64,000 nucleotides of DNA from Isochrysis galbana (GCA_018136815.1 CM030932.1:2502234-2566233); one strand, 5' to 3'; counted from the stretch's first letter, positions 21,672-32,509 are shown. Notes: generated by a model not told the origin, from the letters alone. Made by a program: numbers and translations.

Positions 21672-21775
21672 ATGGGAAATACGTATTCACCGTATTTGGA
21701 CGAAGGCCAAATACAGACCGTATTTACCGTATTTGAAACTGCCTCAATATGACCCTCCGTATTTGGACGGTGGCG
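21672..21775. repeat. GTATTTGG foldback repeat, copy 1
   Basis: Clustered GTATTTGG and its reverse complement around a central GGACGAAGGCCAAATAC segment. The same block recurs at 22490-22580 and 22678-22755, and a looser match is at 38815-38900. The layout resembles subterminal repeats of a small DNA transposon. The region 21776-22430 has no convincing gene. Confidence 0.65.
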
Positions 21776-22435
21776 CAGGCGCGCGCGTCGAAAGTCCCCA
21801 CGCCATGATCCTGTTTTGGTCTCATAGGCGGGGGGGCCTAATGGGAGGGTGAGGAGCAGATTATTAGAGAGGAGCTGTGGGGAAGGAGAGATGGCTGGAT
21901 AGGGCGCTATACCCATGCGCTAGGCATGGGCAGCGCCGCCACCTCAGGGCATGTCCTCCCTCTGTTTGGTCATATGTTGAGATGTTGAGATGTTTTGTGC
22001 CTACAACCTACAACCTACAACAGAGGACGACGAGGGGGTTTGTGCTGCTTGGGTTAAACGCAGTAGGAAGAGGGAGTGAGCGAGCAGAGTGAGAGGGGGA
22101 GTCAAGTGTTGAATGAAGGCCCATGGATGGCCCATGGCAGGGCACCGAGTTGTAGGTTCCTGTGGTGCACAAGAGTGGGGTGGGAAGGAGAATTGTGTCA
22201 GCAATGGGCAATGGGCATTGTTGCATTGTTTGTTTGCGCAATGCAGCACCGCTGCAGCCATGCGCCATGCGCGCAACGAGCGCGGATCGCGCGAGGCACG
22301 GTCAGGGTTGGGGTTCAGGATGGGGTACACGCTCCATCTACATTCTCACATGCTCTCATCATGATGAGATGATGGGTGAAGGGGGGGCGGGGGGGAGAGG
22401 GCGCTGGCGCTGGCGCTAGGGCAATATATGGCATA

Positions 22436-22757
22436 TGCTGGCGATTGGCGACGGGGGAGGCTTGGGGAATGGGAGCCCCCCCCCCCGTTACTGTATTTGG
22501 TACCGTATTTGGCTGTATTTGGACGAAGGCCAAATACAGACTGTATTTACCGTATTTGGAAGCCCCCTCACTGTATTTCCCATCTAGGAGGGCGCTGGGG
22601 CGATCGTTACATGGCAATTGGCGAGAGGGGGGGGGCTTGGGAAATGGGAGCCCCGCCCGGTACTGGCTACTGGGTACTGTATTTGGTACCGTATTTGGCT
22701 GTATTTGAACGAAGGCCAAATGCAGAGCGTGTTTACCGTAGTATTTGGAATCTAAGT
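22436..22757 (+). repeat. GTATTTGG repeat, tandem duplication of about 178 bp
   Basis: Two successive units each run from a GGC(G/A)ATTGGCGA start through a G-rich stretch and GGGAGCCCC to ACTGTATTTGGTACCG and the GGCCAAAT block. The units start near 22439 and 22613. They differ by small indels, mostly in G runs. Confidence 0.65.
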
Positions 22758-23730
22758 CTGCCTTTGCCTTAGCTTTATTTCCTCTCGCCGCTTCCCGCAA
22801 CAGTTTCAGGTCCTTCTCCATCCTGTCGAGTCGTGCTCCTAGATGCGAAAGGGTTCGTTTTTACGACATACCCACGTTCACTCTTGGGTGAGTGGGCAGG
22901 GTGGTTGGCGTGGGCTATTTCTATTTCTCATTTCTTCATTTTCCTCGACCCTGTTCATGTTCGAATACTCTATTATTTGTTTGGGGCACTTGTCTTGCAG
23001 TGTGGGCCGGGCAGAGCGCAGCTTTACAGTTACAGTTCAGGGAATAGGAGAGATCATGAACGGATGGGCGTCGAGCGCTGCCGGCGAGAAAGGAAGAATG
23101 GCTGGATCTACGACTCAAGGACGTGCTTCGTGGCAATACTCTCGCGTTGTTCTGGTCTCTCGCTCGGAGGTCAGTCGCAGCGGGAGAAGCACATCTCGGC
23201 TATCTTGACGCCGAGCTTAGGTGCTGTTGGGTGCGAATTATTCACGAGATCGACCTCAATTGGTGAGGTACATCACCGAATTCTATGGTAGATTTCTGTT
23301 GCAGCCAGCGGTTGTCTGCAGCACTTGTATCTCAAGCGATCTGCGCGGCGACCTCGGTTCTTCTCCGCCCAGATCTTCCTCTTCATCGGTCTGCGCGGCC
23401 AGTGAGGATTGCCTTTTCCGCCCCCTCCTCGAGTTTTGTTTTCTTCTGCAAGTCGCCGTGCTGGCTCCTCTCTCGGCGTCTCGTACGATCTCGCACCTCG
23501 TACCGCCTCCTTCCCCCTCCCCCCCTTCCGCGGCGCTCTCCCCTTCCCCCGCGCCCCTCGCCACGCCTGCTCCCCCCTCCCCCCCCCTCCCCCTACCCAG
23601 AGACAGACCTCTGGGCCAATCCCCTCCTCATCCCAGCACTCCTGCCCTTTCCCTAGCTTCCCCCTCTCCATTTCCCCCGATCCTCCGTCCGCTCTCCCCC
23701 GTGTCCTCGGTGACACACGGAAGAACGACA

Positions 23731-25134
23731 ATGGCACAGGTGGCCACTGAGGCGCCGCCCGTCAACCCAGAATCGCAAGCTCGCCTCCAACAGCTCATGC
23801 GCGATGTGGAGGCTGCGGGGCACAGCTCGCACATCGGAGGTCTGCCAGGAGACAACAAGCTCAACTCTTCTGGGGCCAAGCTGGTGTGGCTGACGAGCCA
23901 GCTGCAGGCGCAGCAGCTGCAGGTGCAGACCCTCACCGATCACATCAATCGCCTTAACACTGCTCTTTCCACTCAGGCCAGCCAGACGCGCTCCCTTGAG
24001 CTGCGGCTCGCACAGCTTGAGCATGAGAGGGCGGTTGCGGGGACAAGTTGCCTCTCTGATAACTCATTGAGCGCGCAGCCGCCCCTTCTTTCTGAGCAGT
24101 CCTCGTCACAAAGCCGCGGTCAGAGCGGCTCGCAAATTGAGCCCTCTCTCCACACTGGTGGTGCACTAGCAGAATCGGCAGGGCCTACAGCTCAAGCAAC
24201 CATTGGGATGTCACCGGTCACCACCTCCATGGTGAATAAATTTGCCTCTGCCCGTGTTCGGGACGTTTCCACGGGTGGTTCTCCGAACTTGTGTAGCGAT
24301 CGGATCAACGATAAACCTAGGCTCTCGTCATCAAGTGACTCGTGCAACCAGTACGTCCGTAGCTCAGCACAAGTGAATATGCCTCCCGCAGCAAGTTCCA
24401 GCGGTTCCCAGAGCTTGCAGATGAGCCCGGCGCCAGAGGCAGTACGGTCCAACTTTATCCCGCAGGCCGCCCCACCAGTCGGCATGTCACCTGTCCAGGC
24501 GCACATGCAGATTGGCCAGACGCACATGCAGTTGGCCCCGACGCAAATGACAGGCCAAAGGGCCCAGCCCGCAATCATGCCAATGAGCTCCCCACAAATG
24601 GGAATGCCAATGAATCATGCCCACATGCAGATGAGCCAGCCTCAGATGGCGATGAGCTCGCCTCAGATGGCGATGAGCTCGCCTCAGATGGCGATGAGCT
24701 CACCTCAGATGACGATGAGCTCGCCTCAGATGATGATGAGCATGCCGATGGGTCAACCCCCAATGCAGTTGCCGTCGATGGGGCAGCAAACGATGCCGAT
24801 GGGCATGCAGATGCCAATGGGCCAGCACCAAATGCAATTAGGACAGCCCCATATGCTCATGAACCAGCCCCAGATGCAGATGGCTCCAATGATGCCAGTG
24901 GGCTCTCCTCTTGGCATGCTAGCTGGAACAGTCGGCAATCACGTGACATACACGCCGTCAGGCCTTAACACGCTAAAGCGGGCGGCGGATATCGCCATGA
25001 ACGGAGAGAACGCTGGCAATGGTTCGGATTTGAACATGATGAGTCCATCTACCAACAAGCAATTTCGGAGCGCAATGAACGGGAATCAGGCTTCCACGGC
25101 CTGTGGATGGGAGGCTGGAAGGCGCATGTCATGA
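23731..25134 (+). CDS. Coiled-coil, Met/Gln/Pro-rich low-complexity protein
   Basis: I start at ATG 23731 (MAQVATEAPPVN, AACGACAATGG context), because the open frame upstream to 23221 is translated C/T-rich sequence that looks like 5' UTR. The product is 467 residues. Residues about 10-110 are predicted helical and include a likely coiled coil (KLVWLTSQLQAQQLQVQTL and SLELRLAQLEHE). About 110-230 is Ser/Gln-rich. About 235-405 is dominated by Met, Gln and Pro, with five near-perfect tandem PQMAMSS heptads at about 24640-24745 encoded by a 21-bp DNA repeat. The C-terminal 60 residues are more ordinary. Composition like this occurs in transcriptional co-activators and condensate-forming RNA-binding proteins, but no defining domain is visible, so no function is assigned. 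Confidence 0.75.
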   Translation: MAQVATEAPPVNPESQARLQQLMRDVEAAGHSSHIGGLPGDNKLNSSGAKLVWLTSQLQAQQLQVQTLTDHINRLNTALSTQASQTRSLELRLAQLEHERAVAGTSCLSDNSLSAQPPLLSEQSSSQSRGQSGSQIEPSLHTGGALAESAGPTAQATIGMSPVTTSMVNKFASARVRDVSTGGSPNLCSDRINDKPRLSSSSDSCNQYVRSSAQVNMPPAASSSGSQSLQMSPAPEAVRSNFIPQAAPPVGMSPVQAHMQIGQTHMQLAPTQMTGQRAQPAIMPMSSPQMGMPMNHAHMQMSQPQMAMSSPQMAMSSPQMAMSSPQMTMSSPQMMMSMPMGQPPMQLPSMGQQTMPMGMQMPMGQHQMQLGQPHMLMNQPQMQMAPMMPVGSPLGMLAGTVGNHVTYTPSGLNTLKRAADIAMNGENAGNGSDLNMMSPSTNKQFRSAMNGNQASTACGWEAGRRMS

Positions 25135-26007
25135 CAGTAATCAGATTGGATCGGCGCTTTCAAGTCGAGGCGAGCTCGGAGCGTTATATGCATCCTTCTC
25201 CCTCGCTGCTTAGAATGCACTTCACACGGCACGCTGATCGACGTGTGACCATTCTGATGATATTCAATGACACAACGCTTATTTTTAGCCATCCCCCTCC
25301 GGTCTCATACTCTGCTAGCACAGTGGTCTCAGGCGTTATCATCCCCGATCGCTTGTCCATGTGGTCCCGCTCAAACACGGTCGTCCTGATTCGCCGTTCG
25401 TCCTCGTGCCTTCATGGTGTCCACATGCCTAGGGCTAGCCGTGGCGGGGTTCATATTCGTGAAGGATCTAACAGTTCCTCGCCGCAGCCTTCTACGGAGC
25501 TCGAAGTCCAAGGTAAATTAGTCATCGCACGCGCGGTGCCGTACCCTTCGCGACGGTCCCCCTCGAGGTGTAATGAGCTCGGCACAAAGCTAGCTATGAT
25601 GCAAACGCCAACACTCGTGGGACCTCGCACCTATTCCAATGCTCGTTGGTGCGGCAGAGGGGGGGGGGGAACGGTCTGCGCTCCATCCTTCATTGTGATT
25701 CCTGAATTTCACTCTCATGTCTCGGTTGGACTGCATGGTTCTGTGATGTGATATTCGTGGTATCGATGTGTGAGGCACCTTTTTGATTCACCCTTTGCGG
25801 CGCGGACTTTCTCTAGTGTCCGTGAAACTATGCGGAGTGGGGATGAGTGGCGGTGTGTGTTATACCTTCCCTTAACCTTTACACCTTCCCCTTAACCTTA
25901 AGTAAATCACTCTTGAGGGTATAATAAACCATAAAAATCTGAAGTTTGACGAAGATTGAAGATTCATGGGTTAACACCAACTAAGTTTAGCTGGACTTAG
26001 TTCAGCA
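25135..26007. other. Intergenic stretch without a supported gene
   Basis: A 214-codon plus-strand frame (25107-25751) starts inside the previous gene and shows no protein-like pattern; I read it as 3' UTR. From 25880 the DNA becomes AT-richer, with a CAACTAAGTTTAG motif near 25978 resembling the dispersed start module. Confidence 0.5.
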
Positions 26008-26009
26008 TG

Positions 26010-26160
26010 ATAGGGCGGTCAAACAGGTTTTTTTAACTAATAGTAAGGGTTGCGCTGCATTTTTGGACTATGGCGCGATGCTCAATGAAAAACCTCCACG
26101 GGGGGCCACCTGCCACCACGAAAATTTTAGCCGAGGAAATGGTGCGATTCGCCCCCACGG
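26010..26160 (+). repeat. Copy of the GGTCAAACAG repeat family
   Basis: TAGGGCGGTCAAACAG, a T run, AACTAATAGTAAGGGTTG, then CACCTGCCACCACGAAAAT and AAATGGTGCGATTC, followed by a short ACAGACAG run and a G tract. Same block order as 20852 and 28951. A TTAGGC run of about four units lies at 26537-26562. Confidence 0.75.
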
Positions 26161-26960
26161 ACAGTAGACGACAGACAGCAGACAGAGAGGGGGGGGGGGG
26201 GCGCCTCATGTTGCACCCTCACCTTCACCTTCTCAAATGGCAAATGGTGTATCCCCAGGGCATCGGCAAGAGCTTGCATCTCAGTCTCTGTGCTAGGTGT
26301 TGTTGTCATAATTGGTCTTGGTATCTTGGTCTTGGTCTCGGTCCCCTAGTATAAAGATTGGGCGAAGGCGAAGGTCCTTCATCGTTCAGATCGATCCGTT
26401 TCTTGGGTTGTCTGTCCGCATGCCCGCTTGGGCAGTTCTAGCACAATTTGTTCTTGTTCTATGAGCGAGGAGCCTGGCCTTGCCTATTACTTAGTTTCGT
26501 GCTATCTCTCTCTCTCGAACTCGAAGGTCGAAGGTCCGGCTTAGGCTTAGGCTTAGGCTTAGCACTAACTTAGCACATTTGTTTTTTTATGAGAACGCAG
26601 AACCATCGTAATGCATTCTGTAAAAGTCTGTGAATGATAGATCTCCACGCCAATAGAGTAGTAGTATGATGAGAGACTGGGGGGTTGCTCCCTCTGAATG
26701 GAGGAGGAAGAGTCCGTCGGTTGCAAATGTGTTCGGCTGTGGACCTTTCTTTTTTCGTGGATTTTCCCGCGCTTTTGCTTCCCTGCTCCCAAATCTTGCT
26801 TCTTTAGTATTTACTTTCAGTGGGCCCCCTCCATCTTTCCGAGGCCCTTCCATCGCTCCCGTCCCGCCGCCGCCCTCTCTCTCGTGCACCTGGCCAGCCG
26901 CCTGAATCCTTCTGTGTTTCGAAGCCCGTCGTCCCGTTACCTTTTCTGTTGCCATTTCGC

Positions 26961-28577
26961 ATGGGCGTGCAGGGGCTCCTTCCATTTGTGTCTTCTGCGT
27001 CTCGCGAGGCACACCTCAGCGAGTTTTCGGGGCTCACTCTCGCGGTTGACGTGTCAGGATGGCTCCACAGGGGAGCGATCAGCTGCGCAAAGGAGCTTGC
27101 CCAGGGCCAAAAGACTGATGCGTTCATGCGTTACTCCAAGCGCATGCTCGCACTGCTGCGCCGACACGGAATTGAGCCGCTGCTTGTGTTTGACGGCGCC
27201 GCGATACCGATGAAGGTGCGGACAGACGCGAGCCGATCAGCTGCCCGTGAGGCGGCGAGATTGAACGAGGACTGGCCGAGGTCGGTACATATCACGGCCG
27301 AAATGAAGCGGCAATTCGTGCAGTGGCTCAAGCTGGACGGCACGTCCTTCCTCATTGCACCATTCGAGGCTGACGCACAAATTGCTCACCTCGTCATGCA
27401 AGGCCGTTGTGCTGCTGCTATCTCTGAGGATTCGGACCTGCTGGCATACCAGTGTCCCACCGTCCTTTATAAACTCAGCCCAGAAACGGGATATGGGAGG
27501 CTTATTGAGTGGGAAGGCCTACGCTCTGCACAAGACAGCAAAGGTAGGTTGCTATTCGACGGCAAATGGGACGGCGAATGGGAGGCATGGAAAGGCGGCC
27601 TCTTCACATCCATGTGCATTCTTGCTGGCTGCGATTACCTGACTAGCTTTCCTGGATGCGGTATTACGACCGCCCACAAGCTCCTGCGCTCCAGCCGAAG
27701 CGTTGAGAGGGCGGTAGAGCGCCTCCAGAAGAAGACAAAGGGCTTACACCCAAGCATGGAGCAAGTGGAATCGTACTTGCTACAGCTTCATCGTTGTCAG
27801 GAAGTATTTTCTCATGCTCGAGTCTGGGATTCTCTAGCCGGTGAGATTGTGCATCTGCGCCCCTTGCCACAACATCTATTCACGCAGGGAGAACAGTACG
27901 ATCATCTCGGCCCGCCTATGGACCTGTCTCTTGCTCAAGAAGTGTGTCTCCACGCATCGCGCAATCCAGCCACCTTGGAGAGCTTTGCATCACAAAGTGC
28001 GTGCTCGCCGGATGCCTCGCCACAGCCCAAGAGAAGTTGCCGTTCCGACTACTTCCCAACTGCACTGGCTGGCCAGCCGCGTAACGACGATTTCTCGCAG
28101 AAATCACGGCAAACGTGCAAGTTCGTCGCAACGGCATGGCAAGGAAGCAGGACCAGCGACTTGCAACCCCCATATGTGCATGACAAATTTGAAAATGATC
28201 AACAAAGCAGACGACACTTGATGCCTGGGCGTCATAGCGAGTCGGAAGATATTGATGATATTCAGCAACGAGATGCCGTGTACCCGTTGTCGTCATCGAT
28301 TGAGGGTCGTGAAGCAGCGCAGGCCTTCTTTGGCCACGACGGCACCACTACTCGGTTGTCGCACCCGCACCGGCAATCTCATCCCACCCGAGTCACACCA
28401 TCCTGTGCGAGCACGACCTTTGAGCATGAAGACAATTACGTGAGTACTAGACGAAAGCTTGCGTTTCGGTCCGCCCTGCCGCTTGCGCCGCCTCCACAAG
28501 TTGATGACTCTTTCTTGCAGGTCTTTCGGCTAGCGTCGTCATCATCAACAACGGTTCGTGCGAGCCGTCACCATTGA
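26961..28577 (+). CDS. EXO1: EXO1-like 5'-3' exonuclease of the XPG/FEN1 family
   Basis: 538 residues. The start is fixed by MGVQGLLPF, since the N-terminal Gly of this family sits next to the active site; the open frame upstream to 26820 is 5' leader. The XPG N-domain is about 1-95, with D30 (AVDVSG), LLVFDG with D78, K85 and R92; the I-domain is about 128-230, with APFEADAQ (E135, D137), ISEDSD (D156, D158) and AGCDYL. These are the metal-binding acids of human EXO1 (D30, D78, E150, D152, D171, D173, D225), the later ones shifted by 15 residues. That gap falls in the helical arch, which is short here. From about 330 the tail is Ser/Gln-rich and disordered, as in EXO1. The enzyme resects DNA ends and removes mismatched strands in the nucleus. 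No intron is evident. Confidence 0.9.
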   Translation: MGVQGLLPFVSSASREAHLSEFSGLTLAVDVSGWLHRGAISCAKELAQGQKTDAFMRYSKRMLALLRRHGIEPLLVFDGAAIPMKVRTDASRSAAREAARLNEDWPRSVHITAEMKRQFVQWLKLDGTSFLIAPFEADAQIAHLVMQGRCAAAISEDSDLLAYQCPTVLYKLSPETGYGRLIEWEGLRSAQDSKGRLLFDGKWDGEWEAWKGGLFTSMCILAGCDYLTSFPGCGITTAHKLLRSSRSVERAVERLQKKTKGLHPSMEQVESYLLQLHRCQEVFSHARVWDSLAGEIVHLRPLPQHLFTQGEQYDHLGPPMDLSLAQEVCLHASRNPATLESFASQSACSPDASPQPKRSCRSDYFPTALAGQPRNDDFSQKSRQTCKFVATAWQGSRTSDLQPPYVHDKFENDQQSRRHLMPGRHSESEDIDDIQQRDAVYPLSSSIEGREAAQAFFGHDGTTTRLSHPHRQSHPTRVTPSCASTTFEHEDNYVSTRRKLAFRSALPLAPPPQVDDSFLQVFRLASSSSTTVRASRHH

Positions 28578-28950
28578 TGCTTATGTCGTACCCATTGATG
28601 CCTAGCGCTCGGAGGTTCGAACGCATTTCATCAATGGCTTTAGGTTCATGTGGTGTTGGTATATTGCCACTGCCCGAGACAGAAGATTTGCAGTGAGCCG
28701 TGAACCTTGGAGCGTGAGATGCGAGGGCGCCATGGGCCTGACAGGTGGCCGCCGGTGGATAGCCGGAATCTTCAAGTTTCTTAAGGGCGCCGCCGGAGGG
28801 CTCGTGCAGTTTTTGCGATAACAAAAAAAGCAGAAACTTCTTGATATTCTCGCCGCGCGCGCGACCCTGCACAGGTGTCTCACAGCCACGCCCGCTTCCT
28901 TTCTCACTCCCTCCACCTGCCTTGCGGCTCGTCCCCTCGTGCTCTACTTA
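28578..28950. other. Intergenic stretch downstream of the EXO1-like gene
   Basis: A 141-codon minus-strand frame (28447-28872) overlaps the 3' end of the EXO1-like gene in antisense. It lacks recognisable motifs, and I do not call it a gene. Confidence 0.4.
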
Positions 28951-29150
28951 TAGGGCGGTCAAACAGGGCTTTTTAAGTACTAGTAGGGGGGGGGGGTGAC
29001 ATTTTTTGACCATTTTCCAAAGCCCACAACAAAATTCCCAGGGGGGCCACCTGCCGCCACCAAAATCTTCGCCAGAAAATGGTGCGATTCTCTTGCCCCC
29101 TCGCCCCTCCCTTGCACACGCTCTGGGGCTGGGGCTCTACCGGTAAAGAA
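28951..29150 (+). repeat. Copy of the GGTCAAACAG repeat family
   Basis: TAGGGCGGTCAAACAG followed by a T run, a G run, TTTTTTGACC, CACCTGCCGCCACCAAAATC-like sequence, AAATGGTGCGATTC and CTCTACCGGTAAAGAAC. It is the clearest copy, and its right part ends at the same CTCTACC(C/G)GTAAAGAA block as 20852-21070. The 29150-29935 spacer contains no supported gene. Confidence 0.75.
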
Positions 29151-29939
29151 CCGCGGCGCCCGCCGCGGGAGTGATAGACGTATTTTGAAAAGGAGTATTC
29201 ATCACACCGGATTCCTTATTGATCCGTCCCACTCGTCGGCCGCCCGAGATTGATCGCCTGCCTGCTGAAGGCAAGACGTCATCTGCGCAGCCCTCAGCAC
29301 GCACCTCATTCATAGTGCGCGCATACGGGCCCCCCTAGGCGCCACACACGTACCCGGCGTATGGGGCCGCCATCGATCCTCGATCCGACGTGAAAGTACC
29401 CGTCAACGCGTGCGCATGCGGCCCGGGGGGAGATTTTGCCATTTTCCCTCGGGGGCGCAATGACTGGGGCGTCCGCGGTTGGGGGCTTTTGGACGACTGT
29501 GGGGCGAATTTTGCCTCGATTCACCCCGTAGTTTTTGCCTTTGTCGCTTCATATGGGTCATCCGGCCAGGCCATACAAGGGGCGTGGGCACCGTGGTCCG
29601 CTTTCGCGTTCCACTCGTTTCATCCATTCGTAGGACGGAAAATGCTCGGTTGAGGAGTAGATTCATTCACAAAAAAAAAAACAAAAAAGTGTTTAAAACT
29701 GAAAACTGTTTAAAAATTGGATTTTTCGAGCGAATGTCGAATGTCGAATGGTGACCTGGCCTTCAAATGCCCCATTGGAAATTGCATTTCAAGGCCAGAA
29801 CCCAAAGGTGGGATCAAAAGTAGGTGAGTATAACCCCTTCCTTAATTACCGAATTCCTGCCTACATCTACATTGTAGATTGTAGGGTGTAGGGCCGGTCC
29901 TACAAACAAAGCCAGCAGGTACCTTTATCCGATAAAGCG

Positions 29940-30095
29940 TGCAAGGAGGGTGGGTGGTTCCTCCCCTGCGGCAGGGGAGGAGTGGAGAGGGGGGGGGGGG
30001 GGCTCGTGCCCCCCCCATGGACGAACCTAGTATAAATTTTTTGTTGTTAGTAGTTAAACTGCAAAAAGCGCCGTGCTGTTTGACCGTTCTAATAC
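29940..30095 (-). repeat. Reverse-orientation composite of two dispersed repeats
   Basis: On the minus strand, 30092-30040 reads TAGAACGGTCAAACAG with a nearby CTTTTTG and TTTAACTACTA, a reverse copy of the GGTCAAACAG family. It runs into 30045-29940, which matches the G/C-rich palindrome repeat at 37585-37700 and 19738-19850. The plus strand 30096-30583 has no supported gene. Confidence 0.6.
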
Positions 30096-30583
30096 TCATT
30101 ACTCATATTACTATTGCCAGAGATGTTGGCATTACATCTCCATGGTCATGGTCTCAGCTTTGCGTAAACACGAAACTACTTGAAGTGAAGATTTTCTCGT
30201 CTTACGTCTTACTTAGTTGTTGTGGGGTTGACTTATGAGATCTCGCTGGTGTGCAGGTGTAGCAAGGCGACACAAAAGAATAGAAACAAGGGCAAGTCTA
30301 CTCTCTCAGATGTTTGGCGACGACACATGTGATAGAGCGAAAAAGCAGCGCCTCATGATACATGACTGACACACACGAACGACGGGGAGAACGCAGGCGA
30401 TCGCGCGCTCGCACTAGACCGTTGACCGTGAGCAATGCGTAGAAAGCCAGTATCCAACCAAAACCAAGAGTGATGATTGGGGCCTCTACCCGAGACCGTC
30501 ATTTCACATCATGAATGTGCAGGATGCTCGACTGACGGTCAACGATGCGGGCGGCTATCACACGTCGAGGCCTATGTGAGAGC

Positions 30584-31354
30584 TCAGTTCCGCTTCTTGT
30601 TGTCCTTCCATGCCTGCTGCTGCCCAGACGGCACCACAATGCCCTGCGCACCAAGGGGGGCGTAGAACACATCACTCCTCTGCCAGTAGGCTAGTGACGA
30701 TCTGGCAACGACGGCGGCGTGCCTTTGCGACGCACGCACCTGCAAGTTGCCCATATCGAGCGACCGCAGCATAGCCTTGGTCTCCGCATCTACCTCAATG
30801 ACGTCCATGTCAATGGCCGAAACCTCAGGCACAAAGTCCATGCGCCGCTCCCGCTCCTCCTCCTGCAGCTTCAGCGAAATACCACGCACGGGACCGCGCT
30901 GAATGCGCTTCATCAAATGCTGCACAGGCAAGGCGCGCAAAAGGTTAAAACAGGAGCCGTATTGCCGGCTTCATAGGTACATCTCCTCGATCAACCTAAA
31001 CAGTGTGGCCTGTGGGAAAGAGCCATATCCTCTACGCCCTGAGGCACATGGTTAGTGCCAGCTCCCCATTCGCTCCTATCCCTGCAGCGTACCGTGGCGT
31101 AGCCGGCAATCTTGTTCTTCAGACTCTTCGATGGAATGATTGCAACCTCCTCGCAGACACGTTTGTTGGTTTGGAAGTCCAGCGTCATGCGCGCATAGTA
31201 CCTGCAAACGCAGCAAGCCAGTGCATGTCAGCTCTGCGCAGCCCCTTTTCAAGTTGAGGCTCAGACAGCAGGGCAGTTGGAGTCGAGCTGGGTGGATACT
31301 CACTTCTCAATGATGACGCGGGCGGCCTTCTTGACGGTCTTCGTGCGAACACCC
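30584..31354 (-). CDS. RPS17: Cytosolic ribosomal protein eS17, three coding exons seen, first codon exon unresolved
   Basis: Exons read 31354-31304, 31201-31093 and 30919-30584, with GT-AG introns of 102 and 173 bp. The joined sequence follows eukaryotic eS17: [16 protein letters not shown], then [18 protein letters not shown] and [17 protein letters not shown], then [15 protein letters not shown] and [18 protein letters not shown]. Intron phases fit exactly (GAGAA|G and ACG|CAT). The 31354 exon begins one base before a GGT GTT codon pair, so the initiator exon must supply two bases (probably AT of ATG), as is common in ribosomal protein genes; I could not place it with confidence upstream. 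The C-terminus after LDMGNLQV (about 45 residues) does not resemble the usual tail and makes the protein longer, about 165 residues. It is a 40S subunit component. Confidence 0.93.
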
Positions 31355-31859
31355 CTGCACAATGAGAAGGCGATAGCCAGCAGAGTAAGCGCGTGCAGTC
31401 AAGCGCGTACAGCGCAGCGCAGCTGCGGCACTAATGGCAAAGGGATAGGTAGCCTTCAGCCCCGTCGCGCGCATGCGGCGATCTGTGGGGTTCTGCTCTA
31501 AACCCCAATCCAACGTCGGCATGCTCAGGCGCGGAGGGCCGAGGACATGAGAGACAGGGGAGAGAGGCAGAGGGCGAGAGAGGGGTGGGGGTGGGGGGGC
31601 GCACATGGCTCCCTCGCGTTTTCCCTCTCCAGCGGCACGAGACGCGCGTGGACGCCCCCCCCCCCCCCCCCCCCCTCTCCCCCCCCCCCACGCCTCCCCC
31701 ACGCCCGAGGGGGCGGCCCGTTTTGTTTTGGGAGCGGGGGGACTCTGCCACGGTAAAAAAAACCGGAGGCCGCCCGCGCTCTACGCTTTAACCATAGAGT
31801 GTGTGCCTAAAAAGTAACAAGGGGGGGTTCCGGTGCATGCCTATCGGCTGCGGCACTCT

Positions 31860-31910
31860 GGTAGGGCGGTCAAACAGTGTTTTTTATAAGGGGTGAAAAA
31901 ATGACCATCT
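31860..31910 (+). repeat. Left end of the GGTCAAACAG repeat family
   Basis: TAGGGCGGTCAAACAG, then a T run and ATAAGGGGTGAAAAAATGACC. It sits upstream of eS17. The sequence between, 31640-31690, is mostly C runs of 10-20 bases; 31911-32080 has no gene. Confidence 0.65.
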
Positions 31911-32079
31911 CAGAATTGAGGAAATTTAAGGATTTTTTTCGGGAGAAAGTTCCCAATACACCCAACAACCAACAAGCACATATCCGGGGCCCATTAGGAC
32001 CCGGACCCCCCCCTTGGGCCCCCACAACAAAACGTAATCAAAAACTGACAAAAGACGCTAAAATCGCAAAAGCTTAAAA

Positions 32080-32392
32080 AGCCCAACTTCGAACCGATGC
32101 CGGGCGCGCTGCGTGGCCGTTTTCGACGATCCATCCGGATGGGGGACCCCACCAGATACAAAATACGCATATCCCACCCGGATGGTCACGCCAATCGGGC
32201 AGGCCGCGCGCCGAACCCTCGTCGAAATCACCCACCCGCCGAGCCCATTGAACGTTGAGCCGTCGCCGAGGGAGGCCCGGAGAGCCCAACTTCGAACCGA
32301 TGCCGGGCGCGCTGCGTGGCCGTTTTCGACGATCCATCCGGATGGGGGGCCCCACCAGATACCAGCAAATACGCATATCCCACCCGGATGGG
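32080..32392 (+). repeat. Direct repeat of about 105 bp, two copies
   Basis: The block starting CCCAACTTCGAACCGATGCC and ending CCCACCCGGATGG occurs at about 32080-32184 and again at about 32283-32391, nearly identical apart from a few bases in the middle (ACAAAATACG versus ACCAGCAAATACG). The start-to-start distance is about 204 bp. Confidence 0.85.
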
Positions 32393-32509
32393 GTGGAAAA
32401 GCGGAGAGAGACGAAGGGGAGAGAGAGACCCGCGAGAGAGAGGCGTGCACCAGGGGCGGGGGGGGGGGGGGGTTGATGAGTTTGAATCACCCTTCTCCCC
32501 CCCCCCGCG

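Noticed and set aside
26537..26562. TTAGGC repeats resembling a telomere
   Set aside because: Only about four units inside unique sequence; a microsatellite is sufficient.
28602..28640. GGTTCGAA resembling a tRNA B box
   Set aside because: No acceptor stem, D arm or anticodon stem can be folded around it. I found no convincing tRNA or rRNA in the window.
28951..30092. A 1.1-kb transposon bounded by inverted GGTCAAACAG ends
   Set aside because: The flanking 8 bp (TCTACTTA and ATACTCAT) do not match, so these are two separate copies in opposite orientation.
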